A DNA stretch of 64,000 nt from Angelakisella sp. (lineage in GTDB: Bacteria > Bacillota > Clostridia > Oscillospirales > Ruminococcaceae). A program made the position numbers and the translations under genes. This document shows, piece by piece, positions 57,433 to 64,000 of the stretch (position 1 is its first letter; each line of letters begins with the position of its first letter). The notes beneath the pieces were generated by a model. The model saw only the letters and a program-made list of their open reading frames with translations, ran no database searches and was not told the DNA's origin. The stretch is from assembly GCA_020025195.1 (NCBI GenBank), contig JAHHSN010000004.1, positions 1 through 64,000 on the forward strand. The letters run 5' to 3'.

Positions 57433-58869
57433 ATGAAATACGAAATCGTTGTAGGTCTGGAAGTTCATGCCGAGCTTTCCACCAAAACAAAAATTTACTG
57501 CGGCTGTAAAAACTCCTTCGGCGCGATGGTGAACTCCAACTGCTGTCCCATCTGTACCGGTATGCCCGGTACGCTCCCCACCCTCAATGAGAGCGTGGTG
57601 GATTATGCCGTCAAGATGGGCTATGCCACCCACTGCACCATCAACAACGTCTGCAAGATGGACCGCAAAAACTATTTCTATCCCGACCTGCCCAAGGCCT
57701 ACCAGATCTCTCAGTTCGATATCCCGCTCTGTGAGGATGGCTATCTGGACGCCATCATGGACGAGGAGGGCCACACCAAGCGTATCGGCATCACCCGCAT
57801 CCACATCGAGGAGGACGCCGGCAAGCTCATCCATTCCGATGACTTTGCGGGCAGCCTTGTCGATTTTAACCGCTGCGGCGTTCCGCTCATTGAGATCGTC
57901 TCCGAGCCGGATATGCGCTCCTCCGCCGAGGCAAAGGCCTATCTCGATGCCATCAAGGCGACGCTCCAGTATCTGGATATCTCCGACTGCAAGATGCAGG
58001 AAGGCTCCATCCGCTGTGACGTCAACGTTTCCGTCCGTCCCGAGGGCTCGACCGAGTTCGGTACCCGTGTGGAGATGAAGAACGTCAACAGCTTCAGCGG
58101 CACCGTCCGTGCCATTGAGTATGAGTCCGCCCGCCAGATCAAAATTCTGGAGGAGGGAGGAGAGATCCATCAGGAGACCCGCCGCTGGGACGACGTTGCC
58201 GGCAAGAACATCCTGCTGCGTTCCAAGGAGGACGCTCAGGATTACCGCTATTTCCCGGAGCCGGACCTCAGAACCATTGTGGTGGATGAGGACCGTCTGG
58301 AGAAACTGAGAGCGGAGATTCCCGAGCTTCCCAATGATAAGCTCCTGCGCCTGATGAAGCAGTATAAGCTGCCGTATTTTGACGCGAACCTCATGACCGA
58401 AAACCCTGACAAGGCAGAATTCTTTGAGGCGGTCGCAGCGCTTGGAAAATGCCAGCCGAAGAACATTTCCAACTGGCTGGTGGGCGATGTGACCCGCATC
58501 CTCAATGAGAAGAACCTCACCCTCGCGGACACCAAGCTGACAAAGGAAAATCTTGCGGACATGATCGCTCTCATCGAGAAGGGCGACATCTCCACCACCG
58601 CCGGAAAAACCGTTCTGGAGGAAATTATCTTCTCCGAGCTCACCCCTGACGCTGTGGTGGAGGCGAAGGGCCTCCGTCAGGTGAATGACTCTGCCGCTCT
58701 CGAGCAGGTCGTCGCGGACGTTCTCGCCGCCAATGAAAAGGTGGTCGCTGATTACCGCGGCGGTAAGACCAACGCGCTGGGCTTCCTTGTGGGACAGTGC
58801 ATGCGTGCCTCCAAGGGCAAGGGCAATCCCAATACGATCCGGGAGCTTCTGCTCAAAGCCCTCGGCTGA
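57433..58869 (+). CDS. gatB: Asp/Glu-tRNA amidotransferase subunit B
   Basis: 478 residues. VGLEVHAELSTKTKIYCGC with conserved His and Cys, CPICTGMPGTLPTLN, DRKNYFYPDLPKAYQISQFD, HIEEDAGKLIH, VDFNRCGVPLIEIVSEPD, and a C-terminal GatB/YqeY tail domain (about 330-478). It binds the misacylated tRNA and activates it with ATP. Starts 14 bp after gatA with GGAGGGGAGACGTC. Terminator-like hairpin at 58884-58920. Confidence 0.97.
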   Translation: MKYEIVVGLEVHAELSTKTKIYCGCKNSFGAMVNSNCCPICTGMPGTLPTLNESVVDYAVKMGYATHCTINNVCKMDRKNYFYPDLPKAYQISQFDIPLCEDGYLDAIMDEEGHTKRIGITRIHIEEDAGKLIHSDDFAGSLVDFNRCGVPLIEIVSEPDMRSSAEAKAYLDAIKATLQYLDISDCKMQEGSIRCDVNVSVRPEGSTEFGTRVEMKNVNSFSGTVRAIEYESARQIKILEEGGEIHQETRRWDDVAGKNILLRSKEDAQDYRYFPEPDLRTIVVDEDRLEKLRAEIPELPNDKLLRLMKQYKLPYFDANLMTENPDKAEFFEAVAALGKCQPKNISNWLVGDVTRILNEKNLTLADTKLTKENLADMIALIEKGDISTTAGKTVLEEIIFSELTPDAVVEAKGLRQVNDSAALEQVVADVLAANEKVVADYRGGKTNALGFLVGQCMRASKGKGNPNTIRELLLKALG

Positions 58870-58883
58870 TTTTAAGAAAAGAA

Positions 58884-58920
58884 AAGGGGGAAGACCGCAT
58901 CCGGCCTTCCTCTTTTTTTA
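58884..58920 (+). terminator. Terminator of the ligA-gatCAB run
   Basis: AGGGGGAAG-CCG pairs with CGG-CTTCCTCT around CAT, followed by TTTTTTT. Confidence 0.8.
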
Positions 58921-59450
58921 AGCCGGAAAGCCGCGGGGCCGTTCATTCGCACCGGACGTCCGGTGAGCGGGGGCTTTAACGCCCTGACGGCGGCCAAAAC
59001 CATGAAGCAGAGGGCCTGCCGGAGCGATAGGACACGGCTTTTTTCATGGCAAGAAAACAAACTTTACAGATAAGATCAGGCAGCCCCGGCGATAAACATC
59101 CCTTACTCATAATCCGTCCGGCTCCGCTAAGCGCAGTTCCCATAAGGGAGCGTTCTCCTTTCGAGACGCCCTGCGGCGGTGTCCGGGGGCGGCACAGCTG
59201 CGATATCCCCTCTCTTTTGAACGGGAGCATTTTGACCGGGTCGAAGCGCCCGGCAAGGGCCGCGTCCGGGTTTTGGCACCCGGTTCCATGCAGGAGCAGC
59301 CGGTGTGCCGGAAGAAGCTCCTCCGGGAAAAACTCCTCCCTTGGGCAAAATAAAAAGGAAAGCAGATAACAGACGCCCTTTCAGGGCAGGGCCTGACTTA
59401 GGTCCTTCCCCGGGGGCGATTTCTTTTGCGGCCGAAAGAAACGCTTTCCC
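58921..59450. other. ~530 bp stretch without a recognisable gene
   Basis: No ORF with a plausible ribosome site or family resemblance on either strand, and no structured-RNA signature I know. The sequence has many GC-rich short repeats and hairpins (for instance GCACCGGACGTCCGGTG at about 58950). It may be a decayed gene or unidentified regulatory RNA. Confidence 0.6.
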
Positions 59451-59478
59451 TTGACTTTTTGTCTGTGGGGTGTATAAT
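59451..59478 (+). promoter_or_regulatory. Promoter of the metal-binding lipoprotein gene
   Basis: TTGACT (59451-59456), 16 bp, TATAAT (59473-59478). The operator at 59476-59504 overlaps and follows its -10 box, so a bound repressor would block transcription. Confidence 0.85.
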
Positions 59479-59504
59479 TTGAAATTGAGATTCAGTTTCA
59501 AATT
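59476..59504 (+). promoter_or_regulatory. Fur/Zur-type operator: two overlapping 7-1-7 dyads
   Basis: An outer 9-bp perfect inverted repeat, AATTTGAAA / TTTCAAATT, is separated by 11 bp. Inside it are two 15-bp 7-1-7 elements, TGAAATT-G-AGATTCA (59480-59494) and TGAGATT-C-AGTTTCA (59486-59500), offset by 6 bp, the usual layout of a Fur-family box. Given the downstream zinc/manganese-type binding protein, Zur or Fur control under metal limitation is likely. Confidence 0.75.
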
Positions 59505-59522
59505 AGAAAAAGAAGGTTTGTA

Positions 59523-60473
59523 ATGAAAAGAAATAAACTGCTGATTTCCACGATTTTTCTCCTCGCCCTCGGGCTGCTGCTCCTTTCGGGGTGCGCGGAT
59601 GATACGCCGAAAAATGAAAACGACCGCCTGCGGGTCGTTACCACCATCTTTCCGCCCTATGATTTTGCCCGATCCATCGCAGGGGAGGAAGCAGAAATCA
59701 CCATGCTTCTCGCTCCCGGCGCGGAGGTGCATACCTATGAGCCGACGCCGCAGGACATCATCAAAATCCAGGACTGCGACGTTTTTATCCATGTGGGCGG
59801 CGCTTCCGATTCCTGGGTCAATGAAATTCTCAAGTCCGTCGATACCTCCTCCATGGAGATCGTGACGCTGATGGACTGTGTGGAGCCTTTGGAAGAACAT
59901 CACGAGGGCACGGAGCACCATCATGAGGAGGAGGGGAGCACGCCCCACTATGACGAGCACGTCTGGACCTCCCCGCGCAACACCATGCGGATCTGCGATA
60001 AGATCACCGAGGCGTTCTGCCGGGCCGATGAGGAAAAAGCCCCGGTCTTTACCGAACGAAACGAAGCGCTCCAGAAGGAGCTTAACGAGCTGGATGAGGA
60101 TTTCACAGCGCTCATTGATGCGGCGCCCCGCAAGACGCTGGTCTTTGCCGACCGTTTTCCCATCCGCTATTTTACCGAGGCATACGGCCTTAAGTATTAT
60201 GCCGCTTACCCCGGCTGTGCCGCCGAGGCGGAGCCCAGCGCCGCTACCGTTGCCTTCCTCATTGATAAGGTGAGGGAGGAGGAAATCCCCGCCGTCTTTT
60301 CCATTGAGTTTTCCAATGAGCGGATGGCGGACACCATTGCGGAGGAGACCGGCTGTAAGAAGCTGCGCTTCCACACCTGCCACAATGTCACCCGTGAGGA
60401 ATTCGACGCGGGCGAAAATTACCTGAGCCTCATGCGAAAGAACCTCGATGCCCTGAAAGAAGCACTCTACTAA
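59523..60473 (+). CDS. Zinc/manganese ABC-transporter substrate-binding lipoprotein (ZnuA-like)
   Basis: 316 residues. Lipoprotein signal with lipobox LLSGC (about residues 19-23), then the cluster A-1 metal-binding fold: VVTTIFPPYDFARSIAG, EVHTYEPTPQDI (first metal His), a His/Glu-rich loop with HHEGTEHHHEEE (about 122-135), DEHVWTSPRN (second metal His), FADRFPIRYF, and a late Glu/Asp ligand region (SIEFSNERMADTIAEETG). The His-rich loop points to zinc. No permease or ATPase gene is adjacent, so the binding protein must feed a transporter encoded elsewhere. AAGAAGG precedes the ATG. Confidence 0.88.
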   Translation: MKRNKLLISTIFLLALGLLLLSGCADDTPKNENDRLRVVTTIFPPYDFARSIAGEEAEITMLLAPGAEVHTYEPTPQDIIKIQDCDVFIHVGGASDSWVNEILKSVDTSSMEIVTLMDCVEPLEEHHEGTEHHHEEEGSTPHYDEHVWTSPRNTMRICDKITEAFCRADEEKAPVFTERNEALQKELNELDEDFTALIDAAPRKTLVFADRFPIRYFTEAYGLKYYAAYPGCAAEAEPSAATVAFLIDKVREEEIPAVFSIEFSNERMADTIAEETGCKKLRFHTCHNVTREEFDAGENYLSLMRKNLDALKEALY

Positions 60474-60494
60474 ATTCAAGCAGGATAAACACAA

Positions 60495-60531
60495 GAAACG
60501 CCTTGCCCCGAAAGGGAGCGGGGCGTTTTCT
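60495..60531 (+). terminator. Terminator of the metal-binding protein gene
   Basis: GAAACG-bulge-GCCCC pairs with GGGGC-GTTTTC around GAAAGGGAGC, running into TTTTC. Confidence 0.75.
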
Positions 60532-60553
60532 TATGCTCATTTCTGTCGGCGCC

Positions 60554-60582
60554 GTCATAAAACCTGTCCCAAACCCATATCT
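60554..60582 (+). promoter_or_regulatory. Possible sigma-E promoter of the spoIIIA operon
   Basis: GTCATAA (60554-60560), about 14-15 bp, CATATCTT (60575-60582) resembles the sigma-E -35 (ATA-type) and -10 (CATAxxxT) boxes. The operon is sigma-E controlled in Bacillus. By eye only. Confidence 0.5.
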
Positions 60583-60614
60583 TTAAGTAACGGAGGGACA
60601 AGGGGGCGGTTATT

Positions 60615-61724
60615 TTGCGCGAGGATCAGTGCTATGAGGAAATTTGCAGGGAACTGCCGGAGGCGCTCGCGGCGTTCCTCCGTTCGGCACCCCGGGAGCT
60701 TAGAGTTTCCTGCTGTGAGATTCGTCTGCGTCCCGGGAGGCCCATCAGTCTTTTTGATGGGGAAGAGTCCCGTTTCTTGGATGAAAACGGGGCGCCCTGC
60801 CCGTGGGAGAGAGGAAGACTCCTTACCCCGGTGGAGCTTCGGGAGGCGCTGGTTTCGCTCACCGGCTTTTCGGTGCACAGCTACGCCGGGGAGATGGAGG
60901 AGGGCTACTTCACGACGCCAAAGGGGCATCGGGTCGGAATCTCCCTGGATCGCACCCAGACGGGGCTTACGCTCTTTCCGGCGGCGGTCAGCATCCGGGT
61001 AGCGAAGGAGAAAAAAGGCGCCGCGGAGCCGATTCTTCGGGTCTGGGAGGGGAAGCGGGGGCTTATCCTGGCGGGGCCGCCCTCCTCGGGCAAAACAACG
61101 GTGCTTCGTGACCTCGCGCGGCTCATTTCCTCGGGCCGTCTGACCGGAAAACCCAAAAAGACGGCGGTCATTGATGAAAGGCTGGAGATTACGGCTCTGT
61201 ACCACGGCGTTTCTCCCTATGACCTCGGTCCCTGCACCGACATCATCGCCGGAAAACAGAAGCGGGAGGCAATCCTGCAGGCGGTGCGCGCCCTCTCCCC
61301 GGAATTCATCCTATGTGACGAGATTGCGTCTCCCGGGGAAATCGAGGCGATCCGCTATGCCTTCGCCTGCGGGGTGCGGTTTGTTGTTACAGTGCACAGC
61401 GGCCTTGAGGACGTTCCTAAAAATGAAATGCTGCGCCTTCTTATGGAAACCGGTTTCTTTTCCCATGTGGCGTTGCTGCAATCCCACAAGACAGGTAAAC
61501 AGATAAGGACGGTGATAGAAGATGATGACTTTTTGCAGGCTTCTGGGGGCCCTACTCCTTTTGAGCTGTACAACGGCGGGCGGGCTTTGGGCGTCGGAAC
61601 GGCTGAGGAGGATGACCAATCTTTTAAGCGGAATGATCCGCTACTGGAGCGCCTTTCTGATGACGCTTCGGGAGGCGGGCCTGGAACCGTCGGAGATCGC
61701 GGTTCAACTTGGAAAAGGGTCTGA
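60615..61724 (+). CDS. spoIIIAA: Stage III sporulation protein AA (ATPase), long 3' overlap with spoIIIAB
   Basis: 369 residues from TTG 60615 (GGGGGCGG upstream). The ATPase core has LILAGPPSSGKTTVLRDLAR (Walker A, about 155-175), TAVIDERLEI and ILCDEIASPGEIEAIRYAFA (Walker B), then TVHSGLEDV and LLQSHKTGKQIRTV. SpoIIIAA is the secretion-ATPase-like motor of the SpoIIIA-SpoIIQ channel between mother cell and forespore. The family usually ends near that last motif. Here the frame stays open about 65 residues longer, overlapping spoIIIAB by 203 bp in another frame. The extra residues look Gly/Asp-rich and unrelated to the family, suggesting stop loss or a nearby frameshift. Confidence 0.93.
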   Translation: MREDQCYEEICRELPEALAAFLRSAPRELRVSCCEIRLRPGRPISLFDGEESRFLDENGAPCPWERGRLLTPVELREALVSLTGFSVHSYAGEMEEGYFTTPKGHRVGISLDRTQTGLTLFPAAVSIRVAKEKKGAAEPILRVWEGKRGLILAGPPSSGKTTVLRDLARLISSGRLTGKPKKTAVIDERLEITALYHGVSPYDLGPCTDIIAGKQKREAILQAVRALSPEFILCDEIASPGEIEAIRYAFACGVRFVVTVHSGLEDVPKNEMLRLLMETGFFSHVALLQSHKTGKQIRTVIEDDDFLQASGGPTPFELYNGGRALGVGTAEEDDQSFKRNDPLLERLSDDASGGGPGTVGDRGSTWKRV

Positions 61725-62034
61725 GTTCGGGGGATTTCCCTTTGCAGGGGAAATGGCGGAGAGAGCTGCGGAAACCCGGGACTTTTCCCGCATTTTAAGG
61801 GGAGCGCTCCGGGCGTTCCCGGAATACGGCGGGGAGGTGGAGGAGCTTCTCCTGCCGCTTGGCGGCTCCATCGGGCGGAACGACCTTCTTCAGCAGGTGC
61901 GGGTTTTGGAAAATGTGATAGACGCCTTGGGACGGGCACGGGACCGCTGGGAAGAAAAGCACAAAAAAGAGGGCGGGCTTTACAGGCGCCTCGGATTTCT
62001 CGGGGGCATTGCGGCGGTCGTCATTTTATTATAA
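61522..62034 (+). CDS. spoIIIAB: Stage III sporulation protein AB
   Basis: 170 residues: N-terminal helix (FCRLLGALLLLSCTTAGGLW), then the all-helical body LRRMTNLLSGMIRYWSAFL through LLLPLGGSIGRNDLLQQV, and a C-terminal hydrophobic segment (LGFLGGIAAVVILL). Related to type II secretion F-type proteins, part of the SpoIIIA-SpoIIQ channel. Start ATG 61522 lies inside spoIIIAA (203-bp out-of-frame overlap); GTGATAGAAG is the nearest purine-rich stretch. 18 bp before spoIIIAC. Confidence 0.94.
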   Translation: MMTFCRLLGALLLLSCTTAGGLWASERLRRMTNLLSGMIRYWSAFLMTLREAGLEPSEIAVQLGKGSEFGGFPFAGEMAERAAETRDFSRILRGALRAFPEYGGEVEELLLPLGGSIGRNDLLQQVRVLENVIDALGRARDRWEEKHKKEGGLYRRLGFLGGIAAVVILL

Positions 62035-62052
62035 AAAGCGAGGAATGGACGA

Positions 62053-62247
62053 ATGAATGTGGATTTGATCTTCCGGATCGCAGCAATCGGGATCATCGTT
62101 TCGGTGCTCTATCAGGTGCTTCTGCGTTCGGGCAGAGAGGAACAGGCGATGCTGACGTCGCTCGCGGGACTCATCGTGGTGCTTTCCATGCTCATTTATG
62201 AGATCAGCGGGTTATTCCAGACCGTAAAAGATGTATTTGGACTATGA
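62053..62247 (+). CDS. spoIIIAC: Stage III sporulation protein AC
   Basis: 64 residues, two hydrophobic helices (LIFRIAAIGIIVSVLYQVL, then LTSLAGLIVVLSMLIYEIS), the size and pattern of SpoIIIAC, a small membrane component of the mother cell-forespore channel. AAGCGAGGAATGGACGA precedes the ATG. Overlaps spoIIIAD by 4 bp. Confidence 0.94.
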   Translation: MNVDLIFRIAAIGIIVSVLYQVLLRSGREEQAMLTSLAGLIVVLSMLIYEISGLFQTVKDVFGL

Positions 62248-62630
62248 ATATTCTCACTCTGATTCTGCTCTGCATCGTGGCGGCGCTTCTGTCGCTTTTT
62301 CTGCGTCAGCACGCCCCCGAATACGCAGCTCTGGTTTCCCTTGGACTCAGTGTCCTGCTCCTTTTCTTTCTCATCGACGGCATCCGCTCGGTCATCGAGA
62401 CGCTGGAGGGCTTCATGAGTGCGGCGGCCTTTCGCCCCGGGCTCCTTGCCATCATCCTCAAATGCCTTGGCATCTGTATTGTGGCGGAGCTTGGCAGTCA
62501 GAGCTGCCGGGATGCGGGGGAGACTGCCATTGCGACCAAGGTGGAGCTGGCCGCTAAGGTTTCGCTCATTCTGGTCAGTTTGCCGCTCTTTCGTGAGCTT
62601 TTAGAAACGGCGGGAAGGCTTCTCAAATGA
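62244..62630 (+). CDS. spoIIIAD: Stage III sporulation protein AD
   Basis: 128 residues with three to four hydrophobic segments (NILTLILLCIVAALLSLFL, YAALVSLGLSVLLLFFL, LLAIILKCLGICIVAELGSQ). Matches SpoIIIAD, membrane partner of SpoIIIAC/AE. Coupled to both neighbours by 4-bp overlaps. Confidence 0.94.
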   Translation: MNILTLILLCIVAALLSLFLRQHAPEYAALVSLGLSVLLLFFLIDGIRSVIETLEGFMSAAAFRPGLLAIILKCLGICIVAELGSQSCRDAGETAIATKVELAAKVSLILVSLPLFRELLETAGRLLK

Positions 62631-63763
62631 AAAAGACGATCCAAATGATTATTATGATCCTGCTTTCGCTTTTTCTTATGACTCCGGCGTTTGCCGCCGA
62701 GACGATGGGACGGGAGGAGGCGGAACGTTTTCTCGCCGGGAGCGAGTGGCAGGAAATAAAAGACCTCGTTCCCGAGGAGGCGGACAAGATGGCGCGTGAG
62801 GAGGGGATGGAGGACGTCCTCGACTGGTCGACCCTCACGGCGAGCGGACTGCTGAAGCAAATCGGGCGGGTGCTCAAGGCGGAGATCGCGAGGCCTCTCA
62901 GAACCCTTTTTTCTCTCGTCGGGATCATCATTATCTCGGTGCTGCTCCAAAGCGTCAGCAGTTCCTTTACCCAGTCGGGGCTGCCGGGTATTTTCAGCAT
63001 CATCGCCTCGGTATTTGTGGTGACGCTTCTTCTGGAGCCGGTTCTGGATTCGGTTCTGGGGGTGGAAAATACCATCCATGAGTTTTCGCTTTTTCTGGCC
63101 GCCTATATTCCGGCATTTTCGGGGCTTGTGACCTCTGCCGGGCAGCCCATGACGGCGGCCGCCTATAATGTGCTGCTCTTTGGGGCCTGTCAGGTGGTGG
63201 GACAGATGCTGAGAACCTTTTTTGTGCCGCTTCTCAGCTGCTATCTTTCCCTCGCCATTGTTTCGGAGGTCTCCCCGAAGATGGGGCTTTCCCGCATGGT
63301 GGCAGGAATCAAGACCTTTATCACATGGGTCCTCGGCTTTACTATGACGGTTTTTTTCGGGATTCTTACCATCCAGTCGGTGGTGGCGTCCGGGGGAGAT
63401 AACATCGCGGTCAAAACAACCAAATTCTTTATCGCCAGCTTTATTCCGGTGGTGGGAGGCTCGCTTTCCGACCTCTTTGTGGCGACGCACGGCTGTATGC
63501 AGTTCCTCAAAGGGACGGTTGGGGCGTTCGGAATTGTGGCAGCGATTTTTACCTTTCTGCCGGTGCTCCTCAAGACCACCCTCTGGTATCTCACGGTGCG
63601 TTGCGGCAGTATGATCGGCGCGATCTTCGGGGTGGAGGAACTTGAGCGGCTCTTAAAATCCATCGCCTCCGCCTATGGGGTCATCCTCGCGATCCTCATC
63701 TATTACGCGCTGCTCTTTATCATTTCGACGACGCTGCTCATCGTCGCGTTCAAAGGAGGATGA
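62627..63763 (+). CDS. spoIIIAE: Stage III sporulation protein AE
   Basis: 378 residues. Cleavable signal-like N-terminus (IIMILLSLFLMTPAFAAE), a short extracytoplasmic part with EEADKMAREEGMEDVL, then about seven membrane helices in the polytopic domain (including IFSIIASVFVVTLLLEP, FSLFLAAYIPAFSGLVTSAG, and a conserved GLSRMVAGIKTFITWVLG). Multipass component of the SpoIIIA-SpoIIQ feeding-tube complex. Its stop overlaps the first possible spoIIIAF start. Confidence 0.95.
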   Translation: MKKTIQMIIMILLSLFLMTPAFAAETMGREEAERFLAGSEWQEIKDLVPEEADKMAREEGMEDVLDWSTLTASGLLKQIGRVLKAEIARPLRTLFSLVGIIIISVLLQSVSSSFTQSGLPGIFSIIASVFVVTLLLEPVLDSVLGVENTIHEFSLFLAAYIPAFSGLVTSAGQPMTAAAYNVLLFGACQVVGQMLRTFFVPLLSCYLSLAIVSEVSPKMGLSRMVAGIKTFITWVLGFTMTVFFGILTIQSVVASGGDNIAVKTTKFFIASFIPVVGGSLSDLFVATHGCMQFLKGTVGAFGIVAAIFTFLPVLLKTTLWYLTVRCGSMIGAIFGVEELERLLKSIASAYGVILAILIYYALLFIISTTLLIVAFKGG

Positions 63764-63768
63764 ACGTC

Positions 63769-64000
63769 TTGGATGGTGTTAAGTCATGGTGCTTTACAGT
63801 AGCGGCGGGGGTCATTTTCTGCGGTATTGTCATGATCCTCTCGCCATCGGAGCGCTACCGAAAGCCGATGCAGATGGTGCTGGCGCTCTTTCTCCTCACC
63901 TGCATTTTTTCGCTTTCTCAGATTTCCCCCGTTGACTTTTCCCCCCATACCGGGGAGGCGGAGGCACGGCGGGAGGCGTCCTCCCAGAAGGTGACCCGCT
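63769..64000 (+). CDS. spoIIIAF: Stage III sporulation protein AF, partial (cut by window edge)
   Basis: The first ~77 codons are visible: MDGVKSWCFTVAAGVIFCG, then a second hydrophobic segment (MVLALFLLTCIFSLSQI) and a start of the charged extracytoplasmic domain (SPVDFSPHTGEAEARREASS). SpoIIIAF has two N-terminal helices and a ring-forming soluble domain. Start chosen at TTG 63769, 9 bases after GGAGG; an ATG at 63760, overlapping the spoIIIAE stop, would sit directly against that ribosome site. The gene continues beyond 64000. Confidence 0.9.
   Translation, partial: MDGVKSWCFTVAAGVIFCGIVMILSPSERYRKPMQMVLALFLLTCIFSLSQISPVDFSPHTGEAEARREASSQKVTR

Overview
The window is a stretch of chromosome from a spore-forming, GC-rich member of the Clostridia, most likely a gut Oscillospirales/Ruminococcaceae-type organism. 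This rests on gene content: sigG, spoIIIAA-AF, cwlD and yunB, GatCAB amidotransferase, split transketolase, MiaB-YlbF-MutS-MutL-MiaA order, and SepF-DivIVA division genes. Most of the sequence is dense, high-GC housekeeping DNA. Three patches look foreign or lower in GC: about 1-4240, 25600-26480 and 45930-46900.

Left edge (1-4240): an ECF-type sigma factor with a membrane-anchored partner, a small DUF6061-like protein, and the 3' end of rlmD, which looks like an integration site for mobile elements. The last ~90 codons of rlmD are a foreign-looking tail. A second, ~93% identical copy of that tail stands alone 1.7 kb further on, and a DUF4062/TIR-like protein (a candidate defence gene) is sandwiched between the two copies.

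4240-26500: rlmD body, an ABC-F ATPase, an exonuclease plus shikimate operon on the minus strand (exonuclease-aroF-aroA-aroC-chorismate mutase), and then a serine biosynthesis operon (serC-serA-DUF1015). The serine operon is preceded by an unusual leader: a consensus promoter, two tandem Ser/Cys-rich leader peptides and three related intrinsic terminators. This reads as a two-stage ribosome-mediated attenuator. After it come murT with a gatD whose catalytic Cys and His are both lost, an amino acid permease, a TVP38-family membrane protein, lipoproteins, sigG, a pseudouridine synthase, a RadC-like protein and a small NTF2-like gene in a low-GC patch.

26500-45400: nucleotide excision repair (uvrB-uvrA), a tRNA-modification/mismatch-repair run (miaB-ylbF-mutS-mutL-miaA), an envelope/division cluster (HlyD-like, sepF, divIVA, lspA, rluD), split transketolase, and a ComEA-like helix-hairpin-helix protein.

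45500-50400: a four-tRNA operon (Val, Asp, Phe, Gly) is followed by an IS200/IS605-type insertion with a defective HUH motif. Next come a MATE transporter fused to a cytidylate-kinase-like domain, a ~650 bp stretch without a recognisable gene, and a flavodoxin/ferredoxin EFR1 protein.

50660-64000: cwlD, radA, yunB, ligA, gatCAB, a second ~650 bp geneless stretch, an orphan zinc/manganese-type binding lipoprotein under an apparent Fur/Zur-type operator, and the spoIIIAA-AF sporulation operon, which runs off the right edge inside spoIIIAF.
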